Source: Pseudoxanthomonas sp. F37
Lineage (GTDB): Bacteria; Pseudomonadota; Gammaproteobacteria; Xanthomonadales; Xanthomonadaceae
Direction: 5' to 3'
Assembly: GCF_022965755.1 (NCBI RefSeq)
Contig: NZ_CP095187.1
Coordinates: forward strand, 310,001-374,000
DNA: 64,000 nt
This document shows positions 34,901-47,862 of this stretch, piece after piece. The position numbers were made by a program, and so were the translations under genes. Numbering within the stretch: position 1 is the stretch's first letter; every line of letters starts with the position of its first letter. A model generated the notes under the pieces. It was not told the DNA's origin and did not search any database. It saw only the letters and a program-made list of their open reading frames with translations.

Positions 34901-36195
34901 GGCCCGCACCGCTGCTCATCGCCCTGATCGCAGGCTGGGGTGTGGCCGGTCTGGCCGTGCCGTTCCTCGCCTGGCCGCTGTGGCAATGGCAGCTGGCGGG
35001 CGTGGCGATGCTGGGCATCGCGGCGCTGGATGGGTGGCGTCTGCGCGGCCGGCCCACGCCGGACGTGGTGCGCGAAGTGCCGGAAGCCCTGCCGCTGGGC
35101 GTCGAGCGCGACGTGGCGCTGTGCTTGGAAACGCACGTCCGGCAGCGGCTGGAGGTATTCGACCTGCATCCGGGCGGATGGACGTCGTCGGGCCTGCCGC
35201 GCAGGCTGTCGCTGGCGCCGGTGTCGGCGACGCGCTTCACCTACCGCCTGCGTCCCACCGCGCGCGGCGATGCCCGCTTCGAGGGTGTGCAGCTGCGGTT
35301 GCGCTCGACGCTGGCGCTGTGGCGGCAATCGCGCGTGGCCGGCGTGCCGCAGCGGGTGCGCGTGTACCCCAACTTCGCGCCGCTGGCGCGGTTTGCGCTG
35401 TTCAGTGCCGAACAGGCTTCGCGCCTGGTGGGCGCGCACCTGAAGCGCCGCCGCGGCGAGGGTACCGACTTCCACCAGATGCGCGAGTACCGCGTCGGCG
35501 ACAGCCTGCGCCAGATCGACTGGAAGGCCACCGCGCGCTCGCGCAAGCTGATCTCGCGCGAGTACCAGGACGAGAAGAACCAGCAACTGGTGATGCTGAT
35601 CGACACCGGCCGCCGGATGATGGCGCGCGAGGACGCGCTGGGCCATTTCGACCACGTGCTCAATGCCTCACTGGTGGTGTCGTGCCTGGCGCTGCGGCAG
35701 GGCGACGGCGTGGGCCTGTTCGCCGCCGGCGGCGACAGCCGCTGGGTGGCGCCCCAGCGCGGCATGGCGGCGATCGATACGCTGCTGCGCGCCAGCTACG
35801 ACCTGCAACCGCGCGCGGTGGCCACCGACTACCTGGCCGCCGCCACCGAACTGAGCCTGCGGCAACGCCGCCGCGCGCTGGTGATGCTGGTCACCAACGT
35901 GCGCGACGAGGACATCGACGACCTGCTGGCGTCGGTGCGGCTGCTGCAGCGCCGCCACTTGGTCTGCGTGGCCAGCCTGCGCGAGAAGTCGCTGGACGCC
36001 GCGCTCGGCGAGGACGTGCACGACCTGCAGGGCGCCATCCATGCCGGCGCCGTCGCGCGCTACCTGGAGCAGCGCACCGCCGCACACGAGGCCCTGCGCA
36101 GCCACCGGGTGATGGTGCTGGACGTCACCGCGGACGAGTTGCCGGCCGCGCTGGTGGAGCGCTATCTGGCGGTGAAGCGGGACGGCGTGCTGTAG
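34897..36195 (+). CDS. DUF58 domain-containing protein (VWA-like)
   Basis: A 432-residue protein. Two hydrophobic segments occur near the N-terminus ([34 protein letters not shown]), then a beta-rich region. The DUF58 signature follows: [20 protein letters not shown] with [12 protein letters not shown]. After that comes a VWA-like fold starting [11 protein letters not shown], with [15 protein letters not shown] and [13 protein letters not shown]. It is the usual partner of MoxR ATPases and is coupled to both neighbours by overlapping codons. Confidence 0.92.
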   Translation: MRPAPLLIALIAGWGVAGLAVPFLAWPLWQWQLAGVAMLGIAALDGWRLRGRPTPDVVREVPEALPLGVERDVALCLETHVRQRLEVFDLHPGGWTSSGLPRRLSLAPVSATRFTYRLRPTARGDARFEGVQLRLRSTLALWRQSRVAGVPQRVRVYPNFAPLARFALFSAEQASRLVGAHLKRRRGEGTDFHQMREYRVGDSLRQIDWKATARSRKLISREYQDEKNQQLVMLIDTGRRMMAREDALGHFDHVLNASLVVSCLALRQGDGVGLFAAGGDSRWVAPQRGMAAIDTLLRASYDLQPRAVATDYLAAATELSLRQRRRALVMLVTNVRDEDIDDLLASVRLLQRRHLVCVASLREKSLDAALGEDVHDLQGAIHAGAVARYLEQRTAAHEALRSHRVMVLDVTADELPAALVERYLAVKRDGVL

Positions 36196-36203
36196 TGGCC
36201 CGC

Positions 36204-37232
36204 ATGCGCGCGAAGGCGATCCCCCTGCTCGCGATGGCGGTCTGGATGCAGGTGTTCGCGGCCGATGCCGCGGACGTCGAACGCATCCGCCTGCAGTCGC
36301 GCGACGCAGTGCTCGAAGTCACGCCCGCCTTGGGCGGGCGCGTGCTGGCGTTCGGCCTGGAGGGGCATCCCAGCCTGATCAAGATCGGCGAGCCGGTGGC
36401 GTCGCAGCCGGACCCGGAGGTATCGGCGACTGCGGACGACATCGGCTACCTCGGCCATGATGTATGGCTAGGCCCGCAGAGCGGCTGGTGGTCGGACCAG
36501 CAGGTGAACGCAGCGCGCCGCGATGCCCGTGCCGTGTGGCCGCCGGATCCGTACCTGGCCTTCGCGCAGACGCGCGTGGTGGCGCGCGCACCCGGTCGGC
36601 TGGTGCTGGAGGGCATCGACAGCCCCGTCACCGGCGTGCGCTTGCTGAAGTCGTTCGCGTTCGATCCCGCCGATCCGGCCACGCTGGAGGTGACTGCGCT
36701 GGCGCGCAACATCCGCGACCGGCCCGTCTCGCGCGATCTGTGGTTCAACACGCGCACCTCGGCCGCCACCCGCGTGTACGTGCCGGTGGCCGGTGCCGGC
36801 GATGTGCGCATCCAGGGGGCGGACGGCATGGCGCCCGCCTGGCGCATCGACGCGGGCGTGTTTTCATTCCAACCGCCGCAGGCGCTGGCGGCCATCCGCC
36901 GCGGCAAGGCGCTCCTGCAACCCTCGGCAGGGTGGATGGCGGGCTTCGCCCAGGGACAGGCGTTCATTATCCGGTTCGACCACCAGCCACGCAGCGCGAT
37001 CCATCCCGAACAGGGCCAGGTCGAGCTCTACCTCGACCACGGGGCCGATGTCGCTGCCGGGCTGCTGGAGATGGAAGTCCACGCGCCCTACCGCACGCTC
37101 GCGCCGGGCCAGGCGATGCAGGCGCGCGAACGCTGGACGGTGTTGCGCTACGACGGCGCGGACACGCCACAGGCGCATGTGGCCTTCCTCTGCGCCCGGC
37201 TCGCATTGTGCGCCGGGGCGGTGGCCGACTGA
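36204..37232 (+). CDS. DUF4380 domain-containing exported protein
   Basis: 342 residues from the ATG at 36204; a GTG at 36195 that overlaps the DUF58 stop is equally possible and adds three residues. The signal peptide MRAKAIPLLAMAVWMQVFAA is followed by a beta-rich protein with TPALGGRVLAFGLEG and WLGPQSGWW, a galactose-mutarotase-like layout as in DUF4380 proteins. It is the last gene of the operon and converges with the ThuA-like gene, seven bases away. The substrate is unknown. Confidence 0.8.
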   Translation: MRAKAIPLLAMAVWMQVFAADAADVERIRLQSRDAVLEVTPALGGRVLAFGLEGHPSLIKIGEPVASQPDPEVSATADDIGYLGHDVWLGPQSGWWSDQQVNAARRDARAVWPPDPYLAFAQTRVVARAPGRLVLEGIDSPVTGVRLLKSFAFDPADPATLEVTALARNIRDRPVSRDLWFNTRTSAATRVYVPVAGAGDVRIQGADGMAPAWRIDAGVFSFQPPQALAAIRRGKALLQPSAGWMAGFAQGQAFIIRFDHQPRSAIHPEQGQVELYLDHGADVAAGLLEMEVHAPYRTLAPGQAMQARERWTVLRYDGADTPQAHVAFLCARLALCAGAVAD

Positions 37233-37239
37233 CCCCGCC

Positions 37240-38016
37240 TCAGCGCGTCGTATCGATGCCCTTGCCGGTCGCGGCCCACCAGAGCCCGCCGTACAGGTGC
37301 TCCAGGTACCGCGGATCGTCGTACAGCGCCGGCGTGTGGCCCAGCGCGGTCACGAACACGCGCCCGCCGTCGTAGCGGTGGTACCACGCCACGGGATGGT
37401 GCTCGCCCATGCCCTTGGCGGTCTGGCCGGGCCAGATGCGGGTGGGGTCGTAGCTGGTTTCGTCCACGCTCAGCACCGTGCGCAGGCCGCGGGTGACGGG
37501 TGCGTTGAACTCGTACCACTCGTCCGTCCATATCCAGCGTGCCGGCAGGCCGAAGGCGGCGGGGAACGACGCATCCTCCACGCGCACGGCTGCCGTCTGC
37601 ACCATCGGATGGATGCGGAAGGTGCGGCCGATCAGGCGTTCGAACCACGGCCACTCGCCGGGCGGGTTGAAGATCAGGGCGCGATGCACCGCCACCACGC
37701 CACCGCCCTTGCGCACATACGCCTCTAAGTTCGCCCGCTGCGCGCCCTTCAACTCATCGCCCGGCGTGTTGAGCAGCACGATGGCGGCATACGGCGACAG
37801 GTCGCCGTCGAAGGGGGCGCTGTTCCACGACCAGGTCAGGTCGAAGCCATGGCGCTGCGCCATGCGCTCGAACTGCGGCTGGGCGACCACCGCGTAGTCG
37901 TGGTGGTAGCGATTGGGGATGGCCACCACCAGCACCTTGAACTGGCCTTGCGCCAGGGCGGTGCACGGCAGCAGGGCAGCCAGGCACAGGAGCAGGATCA
38001 GCAGGCGTCGGGTCAT
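37240..38016 (-). CDS. ThuA-like exported protein
   Basis: A 258-residue protein with a signal peptide (MTRRLLILLLCLAALLPC, cleavage after ALA). The ThuA/DUF1037-type glutamine-amidotransferase-like domain includes FKVLVVAIPNRYHHDY, AAIVLLNTPGDELKGAQRAN, KGGGVVAVHRAL and RVFVTALGHTPALYDDPRYL. The family is linked to sugar use (trehalose utilisation) and is often found near glycoside-acting proteins. The neighbouring mutarotase-like DUF4380 product could be functionally related, but this is inference. Confidence 0.88.
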   Translation of the reverse strand: MTRRLLILLLCLAALLPCTALAQGQFKVLVVAIPNRYHHDYAVVAQPQFERMAQRHGFDLTWSWNSAPFDGDLSPYAAIVLLNTPGDELKGAQRANLEAYVRKGGGVVAVHRALIFNPPGEWPWFERLIGRTFRIHPMVQTAAVRVEDASFPAAFGLPARWIWTDEWYEFNAPVTRGLRTVLSVDETSYDPTRIWPGQTAKGMGEHHPVAWYHRYDGGRVFVTALGHTPALYDDPRYLEHLYGGLWWAATGKGIDTTR

Positions 38017-38092
38017 GCCGCGATGCTACCGGTTGGCGCGCTGGGCGTGCGTGCAGCTATTCCGATTGGTGCCGCGGGTATGCGGTTCTCGC

Positions 38093-38446
38093 CTAGGCGG
38101 GCGTGCGGGCGGCCTGCATCGCCTTGCTGGCGCCCCAGGCCAACATCACCAGGCCCACGGCAGACAGCACCCCAAGCAACATGCCGATGGCGCCGAACAG
38201 CGACATCATCCCGCTGATCGAGGCGTACCCATCGGCCGCACTGTGGATCATCCAGGCCTGCCACGCGCTCATCGCGCCCCGCAACACCGTGGCCGCCAGC
38301 ATCAGTCCCGTACCCGCCAGCGCCAGCGAGCGCCCCGGCGCGGCAGGCGCCCACATCGACAGCATCGCCACGCCGGCCACGCAGGCCAGCAGTTCGGGCA
38401 GCTGGTAGCCCAGCATCGTCAGCAGTTGGGTGAGGAATCCGTCCAT
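38093..38446 (-). CDS. Small integral membrane protein, unknown function
   Basis: 117 residues with four predicted helices: LPELLACVAGVAMLSMWAP, SLALAGTGLMLAATVLRG, ISGMMSLFGAIGMLLGVL and SAVGLVMLAWGASKAMQ. I recognise no family. It lies between the ThuA-like gene and aroE. Confidence 0.7.
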   Translation of the reverse strand: MDGFLTQLLTMLGYQLPELLACVAGVAMLSMWAPAAPGRSLALAGTGLMLAATVLRGAMSAWQAWMIHSAADGYASISGMMSLFGAIGMLLGVLSAVGLVMLAWGASKAMQAARTPA

Positions 38447-38493
38447 GTGCTACTCCGTCGGTGATGGCATGCAGGGTAACGCAGGTGCGCGTT

Positions 38494-39342
38494 TCAATCC
38501 GCCGTCACCAGCACCTTGTCCCGGTCGCGCAGCGCGGCGTAGACCGGGTCGGTGTCCGGGCGCACGCCGTGCCAGTGCTCGAAGGCCTCCGCGGCCTGTT
38601 CCACCAGCATGCCCAGCCCGTCCACCGCATCGTGGCAGCCGGCGGCGCGCGCCCAGGCCAGGAACGGGATGGCGGCCTCGCCGTAGTTCAGGTCCACGGC
38701 CAGCGTGCGCGGCGTGGCCAGGTGGAAGGGCAGGGTGAATGCGCCCTGGTCCTGCCGCGAGGCCGACGTGGCATTGACGATCAGCGAGAAGTCGCCCAGA
38801 TCGCCCAGGTCCTGCCAGTAGCGCGAGTGCGCGCGCTCGGGTTCGCCCAGCGCATCGGCCAGCGCGTCCGCGCGTTCGGCGGTACGGTTGACGATGATCA
38901 GCTCGCTGATGCCCGCGTCCAGCAACGCGGGCGCCACGCCGCGCGCCGCGCCGCCGGCGCCGAGCAGCAGCGCGCGCCGTGCGCGCAGGTCCAGGCCGTG
39001 GCGACCGGTCAGGTCGCGCACCAGCCCGGCGCCGTCGGTGTTGTCGCCATGCCACTGGCCCTCGTTCCGGGTCAACGTGTTGACCGCACCGGCGCGGCGC
39101 GCACGGTCGGTGGTCTGCGTGCAGATCGCGAAGGCCGCTTCCTTCAGCGGCAGGGTGACGTTGGCGCCCGCGCCACCGTCGTCGGCGAAGCGGTCGAGCG
39201 CGGCGACGAAGCCGTGCGGCGCCGCATCGATGGCGGTGTACTCCAGCGCGATGCCGGTCTGCTGCGCGAACGCGGCATGGATGCGCGGCGACAACGAATG
39301 GGCGACGGGATGGCCGAAGACGGCATAGCGATGGCTGGACAT
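38494..39342 (-). CDS. aroE: Shikimate dehydrogenase (NADP+)
   Basis: A 282-residue enzyme reducing 3-dehydroshikimate to shikimate, step 4 of the chorismate pathway. The substrate site is [20 protein letters not shown] at the N-terminus, then [12 protein letters not shown] with the catalytic Lys, and [20 protein letters not shown] with the catalytic Asp. The nucleotide motif is [17 protein letters not shown], followed by [10 protein letters not shown], the basic NADP-binding pair. Chorismate made downstream is the substrate of XanB2 encoded at 41909-42928. Confidence 0.96.
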   Translation of the reverse strand: MSSHRYAVFGHPVAHSLSPRIHAAFAQQTGIALEYTAIDAAPHGFVAALDRFADDGGAGANVTLPLKEAAFAICTQTTDRARRAGAVNTLTRNEGQWHGDNTDGAGLVRDLTGRHGLDLRARRALLLGAGGAARGVAPALLDAGISELIIVNRTAERADALADALGEPERAHSRYWQDLGDLGDFSLIVNATSASRQDQGAFTLPFHLATPRTLAVDLNYGEAAIPFLAWARAAGCHDAVDGLGMLVEQAAEAFEHWHGVRPDTDPVYAALRDRDKVLVTAD

Positions 39343-39701
39343 GGTGCGGGAACCCGTCGGGCAGGAGGAAAGGGATGCCGCAGGGACGCGCCGCGAACAG
39401 GGGCGCCGCTGCCGCTCTGCCCGAGTCTACCGCGCGCGGGCGGCGGCTTGACAGGCCGTGGGCGCCGGGGCACTGTGCCGCCGCCGCAACGGTGCCAGGG
39501 ATCACGGCGACAGGTGGGCCGGGAAGGGGAGTCCGGCCGCCCTCCATCGAATCCGGAGCCGCGCGGGCATCCACCGGCCGCGAACCGGCCGGACGCTGCT
39601 CCCGCATGTGCATGCCTTTGTGGCGCAAGCCGAGCACCCACTCCACCCCGCCGGTACCGCAAGGACGCGGGGACATCACCACGACCGAAAGGGGAAATCC
39701 G
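39343..39701. other. aroE / outer-membrane protein intergenic region
   Basis: A 359-bp divergent gap with no gene. A perfect -35 TTGACA (39448-39453) stands 17 bases from CACTGT (39471-39476), a poor -10, and points toward the outer-membrane protein gene with a leader of about 225 bases. A hairpin, CCGGCCG-cgaac-CGGCCGG, lies near 39572-39590. The region upstream of aroE shows no clear promoter. Confidence 0.35.
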
Positions 39702-40433
39702 ATGACGCTGTTCCGTTGCCTGCCACTGGCCCTGGTGGCCTTCGCCTTCCACGCCCAGGCCCAGTCGCTCTCGCCGGCCTACGACGCCTTCCGCAAGAAG
39801 GAAACGCCGGCACCCGCGCCCGCCCAATCCGCCGCGCCGGCGCAGACCGATGCCGCCCCGCCGGCACCCGCTCCCGCAGCGGCGCCTGCCCCGGCCCCCT
39901 ATGCCGCCACCTTCGACACCTCCGCGCGCGAGCAGGATGACGGCGGCTTCTTCGTCGGCGTGCAGGCCGGCCAGGGCTGGATCTACGAAGACGTCGAGCA
40001 GGACGCCGTGGCCGTCAGCGCGGGCTACCGCTGGCAGGCCGGCCCGTGGACGCAGGTGGGCGTGGAACTGTCGGGTGGCCGATTGGACGAAACGACCGAC
40101 GGCGGCTGGCGCTATGCGAAGGCGACCTACAAGGCCGTGGGCGCCAATGCTCGCATGACCTTCGGTGAGAGCCCCTGGTTCATGATGGTGCGCGGCGGTT
40201 ACTTCGACGCGGAACAGGACATCCCCGGTGGTGGCGACTTCTCCACCGACGGCGGCTATGCCGGCCTGGCGGTCGGCGTGGACATCAACCGCCACTTCAA
40301 CATCACGCTCGGGTACACAGGATTCGTCTACGCCGACGAGTACTACGACAGCGACTGCGACGACGACTACAGCTACGACTGCGACTTCAGCCGTGCCGAC
40401 ACGGTGACGCTGGGCGTCGAAGCACGGTTCTGA
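39702..40433 (+). CDS. Outer-membrane beta-barrel protein
   Basis: A 243-residue protein from the ATG at 39702, preceded by AAAGGGG. The signal peptide MTLFRCLPLALVAFAFHAQA is followed by a Pro/Ala-rich linker (about residues 33-70, PAPAPAAAPAPAP). Then come short alternating strands of an OmpA/OmpW-type eight-stranded barrel (FFVGVQAGQGWIYEDV; VAVSAGYRWQ; TQVGVELSGG), with a C-terminal strand ending in Phe (TLGVEARF). One acidic loop reads YYDSDCDDDYSYDCDF and may bind cations. The function is unknown. A terminator follows. Confidence 0.85.
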   Translation: MTLFRCLPLALVAFAFHAQAQSLSPAYDAFRKKETPAPAPAQSAAPAQTDAAPPAPAPAAAPAPAPYAATFDTSAREQDDGGFFVGVQAGQGWIYEDVEQDAVAVSAGYRWQAGPWTQVGVELSGGRLDETTDGGWRYAKATYKAVGANARMTFGESPWFMMVRGGYFDAEQDIPGGGDFSTDGGYAGLAVGVDINRHFNITLGYTGFVYADEYYDSDCDDDYSYDCDFSRADTVTLGVEARF

Positions 40434-40450
40434 TTCGGGAGCAGGAACAA

Positions 40451-40476
40451 AAACGGGAGCCGCAAGGCTCCCGTTT
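40451..40476. terminator. Bidirectional intrinsic terminator
   Basis: AAACGGGAGCC-GCAA-GGCTCCCGTTT: an 11-bp perfect stem between the convergent outer-membrane protein gene and hemB. Confidence 0.9.
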
Positions 40477-40500
40477 CATTTCCAGAGCATGCGGTCGACG

Positions 40501-41836
<1,336 letters not shown>

Positions 41837-41908
41837 CGCACATCCTCCGCAGCCGGGCGCACGTTGCGGCGCCTCATGCCCGCACTATGCGGATGCGGGT
41901 CCGCCGCT

Positions 41909-42928
41909 TCAAGCGCCGACGCCGTGCATGCCCTCGATTTCCACCAGCAGTTCGCGGCGGCAGACATCGGCATGCAGCATCAGCCACGGCACGCGGGTGC
42001 CCAGGCGGGCCTCCAGCTGCGCGGCGACGGCATCGGCATCGGCCGCGTCGCGCAAGTAGACCTTGAGCCGCGAGCTGGCGTCCAGATGCGCCGACAACGC
42101 CGGGGTGCGCGCGCGCGCCGCGCCCAGCAGGCTGTCCAGATTGGTGAGGGTTTCGTCCAGCTGCGCGCGCAGCGAATCGGCGTGCTGCGAGGCATGCCCC
42201 ACGATGCTGGCCGTACCGGACAGCAGCAGCGGCACCTGCGGCGACGGCGGTAGCAGGGCGCGGGCGAAGCTGGGCGACTGCGGGCCGTATTCGCGCGGGT
42301 AGCGGTAGGCGCTGACCTGGCGCGGATTCTCCAGCGGCAGGCCGGGTTCGCGCGCGGCCAGCCAGTAGACCTGCAGCACGCGGCGGCCGTCGCGGCTGCC
42401 TATGGCGGTGGCCGCCGGCAGCGTGCGCGTGTCCACGCTGCCCAGCCCCTGCACGCGTCCCACGCAGAACTGCCGGTAGCGTTCGCCATCGCCTTCACCC
42501 TCGGTAATGGCGTCGAAGTAGTTCCAGATCCGCAGCAGGTGCGGGTAACCGCTCCCGCGCCAGAACGCCGCCATCGCCGCGTAGGCGCGCGCGCTGGCAT
42601 GCAGGATGCCGCCCGCCGGCTCCTCCCACTCCAGCACGCCGAACATCAGCGCGCCGTCGTGGCTGTAGCGGATGTCGCCATCACGACCGGTCGACACCGG
42701 GCCGGCCGAACGCCACACCTCATACGGGGCCGCGGCTTCACGCAGGGGCGAGAGCGGCACGTGCAGGTAGCGGGGATCGTCGATGGCCGCCGAGGCCGGT
42801 GCCAGCGTGCCGAACCCGAACACCGCCAGCGTTTCGGGCATGCCCAGCAGCGCCTGCGGGCCGGGAGCGTGGACGTAGTCGACCGCCAGCCGCTGCGGCG
42901 CGGGCGGGAGGTCGGGAGCGGAGCTCAT
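41909..42928 (-). CDS. xanB2: Bifunctional chorismatase XanB2
   Basis: A 339-residue protein of the chorismatase (FkbO/Hyg5/XanB2) family, earlier called pteridine-dependent deoxygenase-like. In Xanthomonas, XanB2 cleaves chorismate to 3- and 4-hydroxybenzoate, precursors of the xanthomonadin pigment and of ubiquinone. The N-terminal half contains LAVFGFGTLAP and YEVWRSAGPVSTGRDGDIRY. The C-terminal half is RidA-like, with LLLSGTASIVGHASQHADSL, LKVYLRDAADADAV and LMLHADVCRRELLVEIEG, whose Cys, Arg and Glu are in the expected active-site area. No xanthomonadin cluster is visible around it. Confidence 0.88.
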   Translation of the reverse strand: MSSAPDLPPAPQRLAVDYVHAPGPQALLGMPETLAVFGFGTLAPASAAIDDPRYLHVPLSPLREAAAPYEVWRSAGPVSTGRDGDIRYSHDGALMFGVLEWEEPAGGILHASARAYAAMAAFWRGSGYPHLLRIWNYFDAITEGEGDGERYRQFCVGRVQGLGSVDTRTLPAATAIGSRDGRRVLQVYWLAAREPGLPLENPRQVSAYRYPREYGPQSPSFARALLPPSPQVPLLLSGTASIVGHASQHADSLRAQLDETLTNLDSLLGAARARTPALSAHLDASSRLKVYLRDAADADAVAAQLEARLGTRVPWLMLHADVCRRELLVEIEGMHGVGA

Positions 42929-43061
42929 CGTGCGGGAAACAGGTGCATGGTCAAGGTGAAATGATAACCCGCCGCCCCGGCGCCGCCGTCCGGCGACGGG
43001 ATATGCCAGTATTCAGGCGGTGCGGCGGAAGATCGCCGCAAGGCCACCGGGAGAAGCCGCC

Positions 43062-43523
43062 ATGTCGTTCCGCATCGCCGCCATCGTGTTCGCCGTAGCG
43101 CTCACCGCCGGCTGTGCCGGCAGCTCCAAGGTCATGCTGGGCCAGGCCCGCGCGCCGATCGATCCCGCCCAGGTGCAGGTCTATCGCACGCCACCGGCGG
43201 GTTCGCAGGAAATCGCCCAGTTGGAGTCCAAGAGCGCGGTCGGCTTCGGCACCCAGGGCCAGACCGACGCCGCCGTGGCGCGCCTCAAGCGCGAAGCCGC
43301 CGCCCTGGGCGCCAATGGCGTGGTGCTGCTGGGCGTGGGGTCCAGCGGATCGCCGGTGGGCATGTCGGTCGGCGCGGGCAGCTACGGCCGCCACTCCGGT
43401 GGCGGATTGAGTATGGGCATCCCCACCACCCAGAAGCAGGCCGCAGGCATCGCGATCTACGTGCCGCCGGGTACGCCGGTGGATCCGTCCCTCGTGGTGC
43501 CCGATCCCGCCCCGAAACCCTGA
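43062..43523 (+). CDS. Small lipoprotein, RcsF/DUF4156-like
   Basis: A 153-residue protein with a signal peptide and lipobox (IVFAVALTAGC, Cys about residue 18). The mature part has DPAQVQVYRTPPAGSQEIAQ and TDAAVARLKREAAALGANGV. This pattern, a short strand and then a helix ending in A-x-x-x-GANGVV, is shared by several small envelope lipoproteins such as the DUF4156/RcsF-like group. A Gly-rich stretch and a Pro-rich tail follow. GGGAGAAG precedes the ATG. Confidence 0.75.
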   Translation: MSFRIAAIVFAVALTAGCAGSSKVMLGQARAPIDPAQVQVYRTPPAGSQEIAQLESKSAVGFGTQGQTDAAVARLKREAAALGANGVVLLGVGSSGSPVGMSVGAGSYGRHSGGGLSMGIPTTQKQAAGIAIYVPPGTPVDPSLVVPDPAPKP

Positions 43524-43547
43524 CGCGGTCCGCCAGGATCGGATGCG

Positions 43548-43571
43548 CGAAGGCGGCCCTGGGCCGCCTTC
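43548..43571. terminator. Hairpin terminator
   Basis: GAAGGCGGCCC and GGGCCGCCTTC form an 11-bp stem between two convergent genes. The T-run after it is weak, so its efficiency is uncertain. Confidence 0.65.
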
Positions 43572-43583
43572 GTCGTTCGGGGA

Positions 43584-44018
43584 TCAGGGCAGGGGCATCG
43601 CCGCGTCGTGTTCCAGCACGATCCGCTCGCCCCCGTCCACGTTCACCGCCAGTGTTTCGTAGCGCCACTGGCCGGCGTGCTTCTTCGCCACGACGAACAG
43701 CGTGCCGTCGGCCTTCGGGCCGTCCAGCGGGATGGACAGGTTGGCCTCGCCGTCGGGCCCGTTGCTGCTGAAGTTGCCCTGCACCAGCCAGCCGGCCTGG
43801 ATCGGCGTGCCGAGCGCGGCCGTCACAGCGGGATCGGCCTGCGCCCGTGCCATCGCGTGCTGGTACGGGTCCGAGGATTTCATCGCGCCGAAGACCAGCG
43901 CCAGGATGCCGAAGATGAAGGCGGCGAACAGCGCGAGCAGCAGCGCCGCCAGCACCGGTACACACCACTTCCAGTTGCGGCTCCACCAGGTGGAGGGGGG
44001 CGGGGCGGTGGCGTGCAT
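43584..44018 (-). CDS. Coa1-like (cytochrome oxidase assembly factor family) membrane protein
   Basis: A 144-residue protein with one membrane helix (about residues 18-42, WCVPVLAALLLALFAAFIFG) after a short cytoplasmic start. The Coa1-type domain follows: MKSSDPYQHAMARAQADPAV and ALGTPIQAGWLVQGNFSSNG, then NLSIPLDGPKADGTLFVVAK. Bacterial members of this family are uncharacterised, and a link to respiratory-complex assembly is by family name only. GGAG stands seven bases from the ATG. Confidence 0.82.
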   Translation of the reverse strand: MHATAPPPSTWWSRNWKWCVPVLAALLLALFAAFIFGILALVFGAMKSSDPYQHAMARAQADPAVTAALGTPIQAGWLVQGNFSSNGPDGEANLSIPLDGPKADGTLFVVAKKHAGQWRYETLAVNVDGGERIVLEHDAAMPLP

Positions 44019-44048
44019 GCGGGGCTCCGGTCGTTTCCCGTTGAACGC

Positions 44049-46313
<2,265 letters not shown>

Positions 46314-46361
46314 TTATTGCATCCGGACCCGGTGGTGTAGATGCAGCCATCGCATGGCATG

Positions 46362-47050
46362 CCTGTAGGAACGGACCATGCCCGCGATGCGTTTGCGAGG
46401 GTCCACAGAAAGGCATCGCGCCCGAGGGCGCCCCTACAGGTGGGATGCACCGTCATTGCCCGGCATGCCCGCAGGTGGGGCGCACCGTCATCGCCTGGCA
46501 TGCCCGCAGATGGCCTGTAGGAGCGGGCCATGCCCGCGATGCTTTTGCGAGGGTCTGCAGAAGGGCATCGCGCCCAAGGGCGCTCCTACAGGTTCGACGC
46601 GCCGTCATTGCCCGGCATGCCCGCAGGTGGGACGCACCGTCATTGCAGGGCATGCCCGCAGATGGCCTGTAGGAGCGGGCCATGCCCGCGATGCTCTGCG
46701 AGGGTCGTCAGAAAGGCATCGCGCCCAAGGGCGCTCCTACAGGTTCGACGCGCCTTCATTGCCCGGCATGCCCGCAGGTGGGGCGCACCGTCATTGCATG
46801 GCGTGCCCGCAGATGGCCTGTAGGAGCGGGCCATGCCCGCGATGCGTTTGCGAGGGTCCACAGAAAGGCATCGCGCCCAAGGGCGCTCCTACAGGTTCGA
46901 CGCGCCGTCATTGCCCGGCATGCCCGCAGGTGGGACGCACCGTCATTGCAGGGCATGCCCGCAGATGGCCTGTAGGAGCGGGCCATGCCCGCGATGCTCT
47001 GCGAGGGTCGTCAGAAAGGCATCGTGCCCAAGGGCGCGCCTACAGGTTGG
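46362..47050. repeat. Tandem array of five palindromic 152-bp units
   Basis: Units begin with CCTGTAGGAGCG at 46362 (variant), 46514, 46666, 46817 and 46969; the last is cut to about 82 bp. Each holds an inverted repeat, CCTGTAGGAGCG...CGCTCCTACAGG, with inner arms around CATGCCCGCGATGC and GCATCGCGCCC, then about 70 bp of spacer rich in GCATGCCCGCAG. Units 3 and 5 share one inner variant and units 1 and 4 another, so the array grew by copying pairs. It fills the 762-bp gap between the DPP-IV start and the GST gene; no other gene is visible there. Confidence 0.9.
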
Positions 47051-47756
47051 GGGTGCCTTGGCCGAACAGGTGCCGGCGCTCTTCCTCGGTCAGCGGCTTG
47101 CCGGCATCCGGATTGACCTGCGACGTCAGCGCATACGCGCGCTGGACGGCCGGACGTGCGGCAATGGCGGCATGCCAACGCTGCAGGTGCGGGTACGGCG
47201 ACAGGTCCAGTGGCGCCTTGTCGTACGCGTTGATCCACGGGTGGGTCGCCATGTCGGCGATGCTGTAGTCCTCGCCGGCGACATGGGCATGCTTCGCCAG
47301 CTGCGTGTCCAGCACGCCGAGCAGGCGCCGCACTTCGCGCGTATAACGGTCAATGGCGTACGGGATCTTCTCCGGCGCGTACACGGTGAAGTGGCCGTAC
47401 TGTCCCGTCATGGGTCCCAGGCCGCCCATCTGCCACATCAGCCACTGGTTCACGGCCACCTTCTGGCGCGTGTCGGCACCGAAGAAGCGTCCGCTCCTGT
47501 TGGCCAGGTACAACAGGATGGCGCCGGACTCGAACACGCTGATCGGCGTGCCGCCATCGGCCGGTGCGTGGTCGATGATCGCCGGCATCTTGTTGTTGGG
47601 CGAAAACGCCAGGTAATCGGGCTTGAACTGGTCGCCCTTGCCGATGTCGACCGGCACGAGGCGGTATTCGAGCGGCGCGCCCGCCTCCGCCAGTTCTTCC
47701 AGCATCAGCGTGATCTTGTGGCCGTTGGGCGTGGGCCAGTAGTACAGGTCGATCAT
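47040..47756 (-). CDS. Glutathione S-transferase family protein (YghU/YfcG-like)
   Basis: A 238-residue protein. The thioredoxin-like N-terminal domain is [20 protein letters not shown], with Asn-Gly in the catalytic turn, then [12 protein letters not shown] and [14 protein letters not shown]. The last holds the glutathione-binding Glu-Ser. The helical C-terminal domain follows, with [14 protein letters not shown]. It resembles the disulfide-bond oxidoreductase GSTs YghU and YfcG. Its stop codon (47040-47042) and last Leu codon are provided by the outermost repeat unit of the adjacent array. Confidence 0.92.
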   Translation of the reverse strand: MIDLYYWPTPNGHKITLMLEELAEAGAPLEYRLVPVDIGKGDQFKPDYLAFSPNNKMPAIIDHAPADGGTPISVFESGAILLYLANRSGRFFGADTRQKVAVNQWLMWQMGGLGPMTGQYGHFTVYAPEKIPYAIDRYTREVRRLLGVLDTQLAKHAHVAGEDYSIADMATHPWINAYDKAPLDLSPYPHLQRWHAAIAARPAVQRAYALTSQVNPDAGKPLTEEERRHLFGQGTPNL

Positions 47757-47862
47757 GGCGGTTCCTCGCGGGGCAGGCCCGCAGTCTAGCGGCGGTCGCG
47801 GACTTGGCAGCGTCGGATCCGGCCGCTACCCTGCGCCATCCCTGGAAAAGACCGTTCCCCGC

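Noticed and set aside
39448-39476. Strong sigma-70 promoter for the outer-membrane protein gene
   Set aside because: The -35 TTGACA is perfect, but the matching -10 (CACTGT) is poor, so I kept it only as a note in the intergenic entry.
46362-47050. CRISPR array suggested by regular repeats
   Set aside because: The period is about 152 bp, the units are palindromic and the spacers are near-identical. No cas gene is present. This is a REP-type tandem array.
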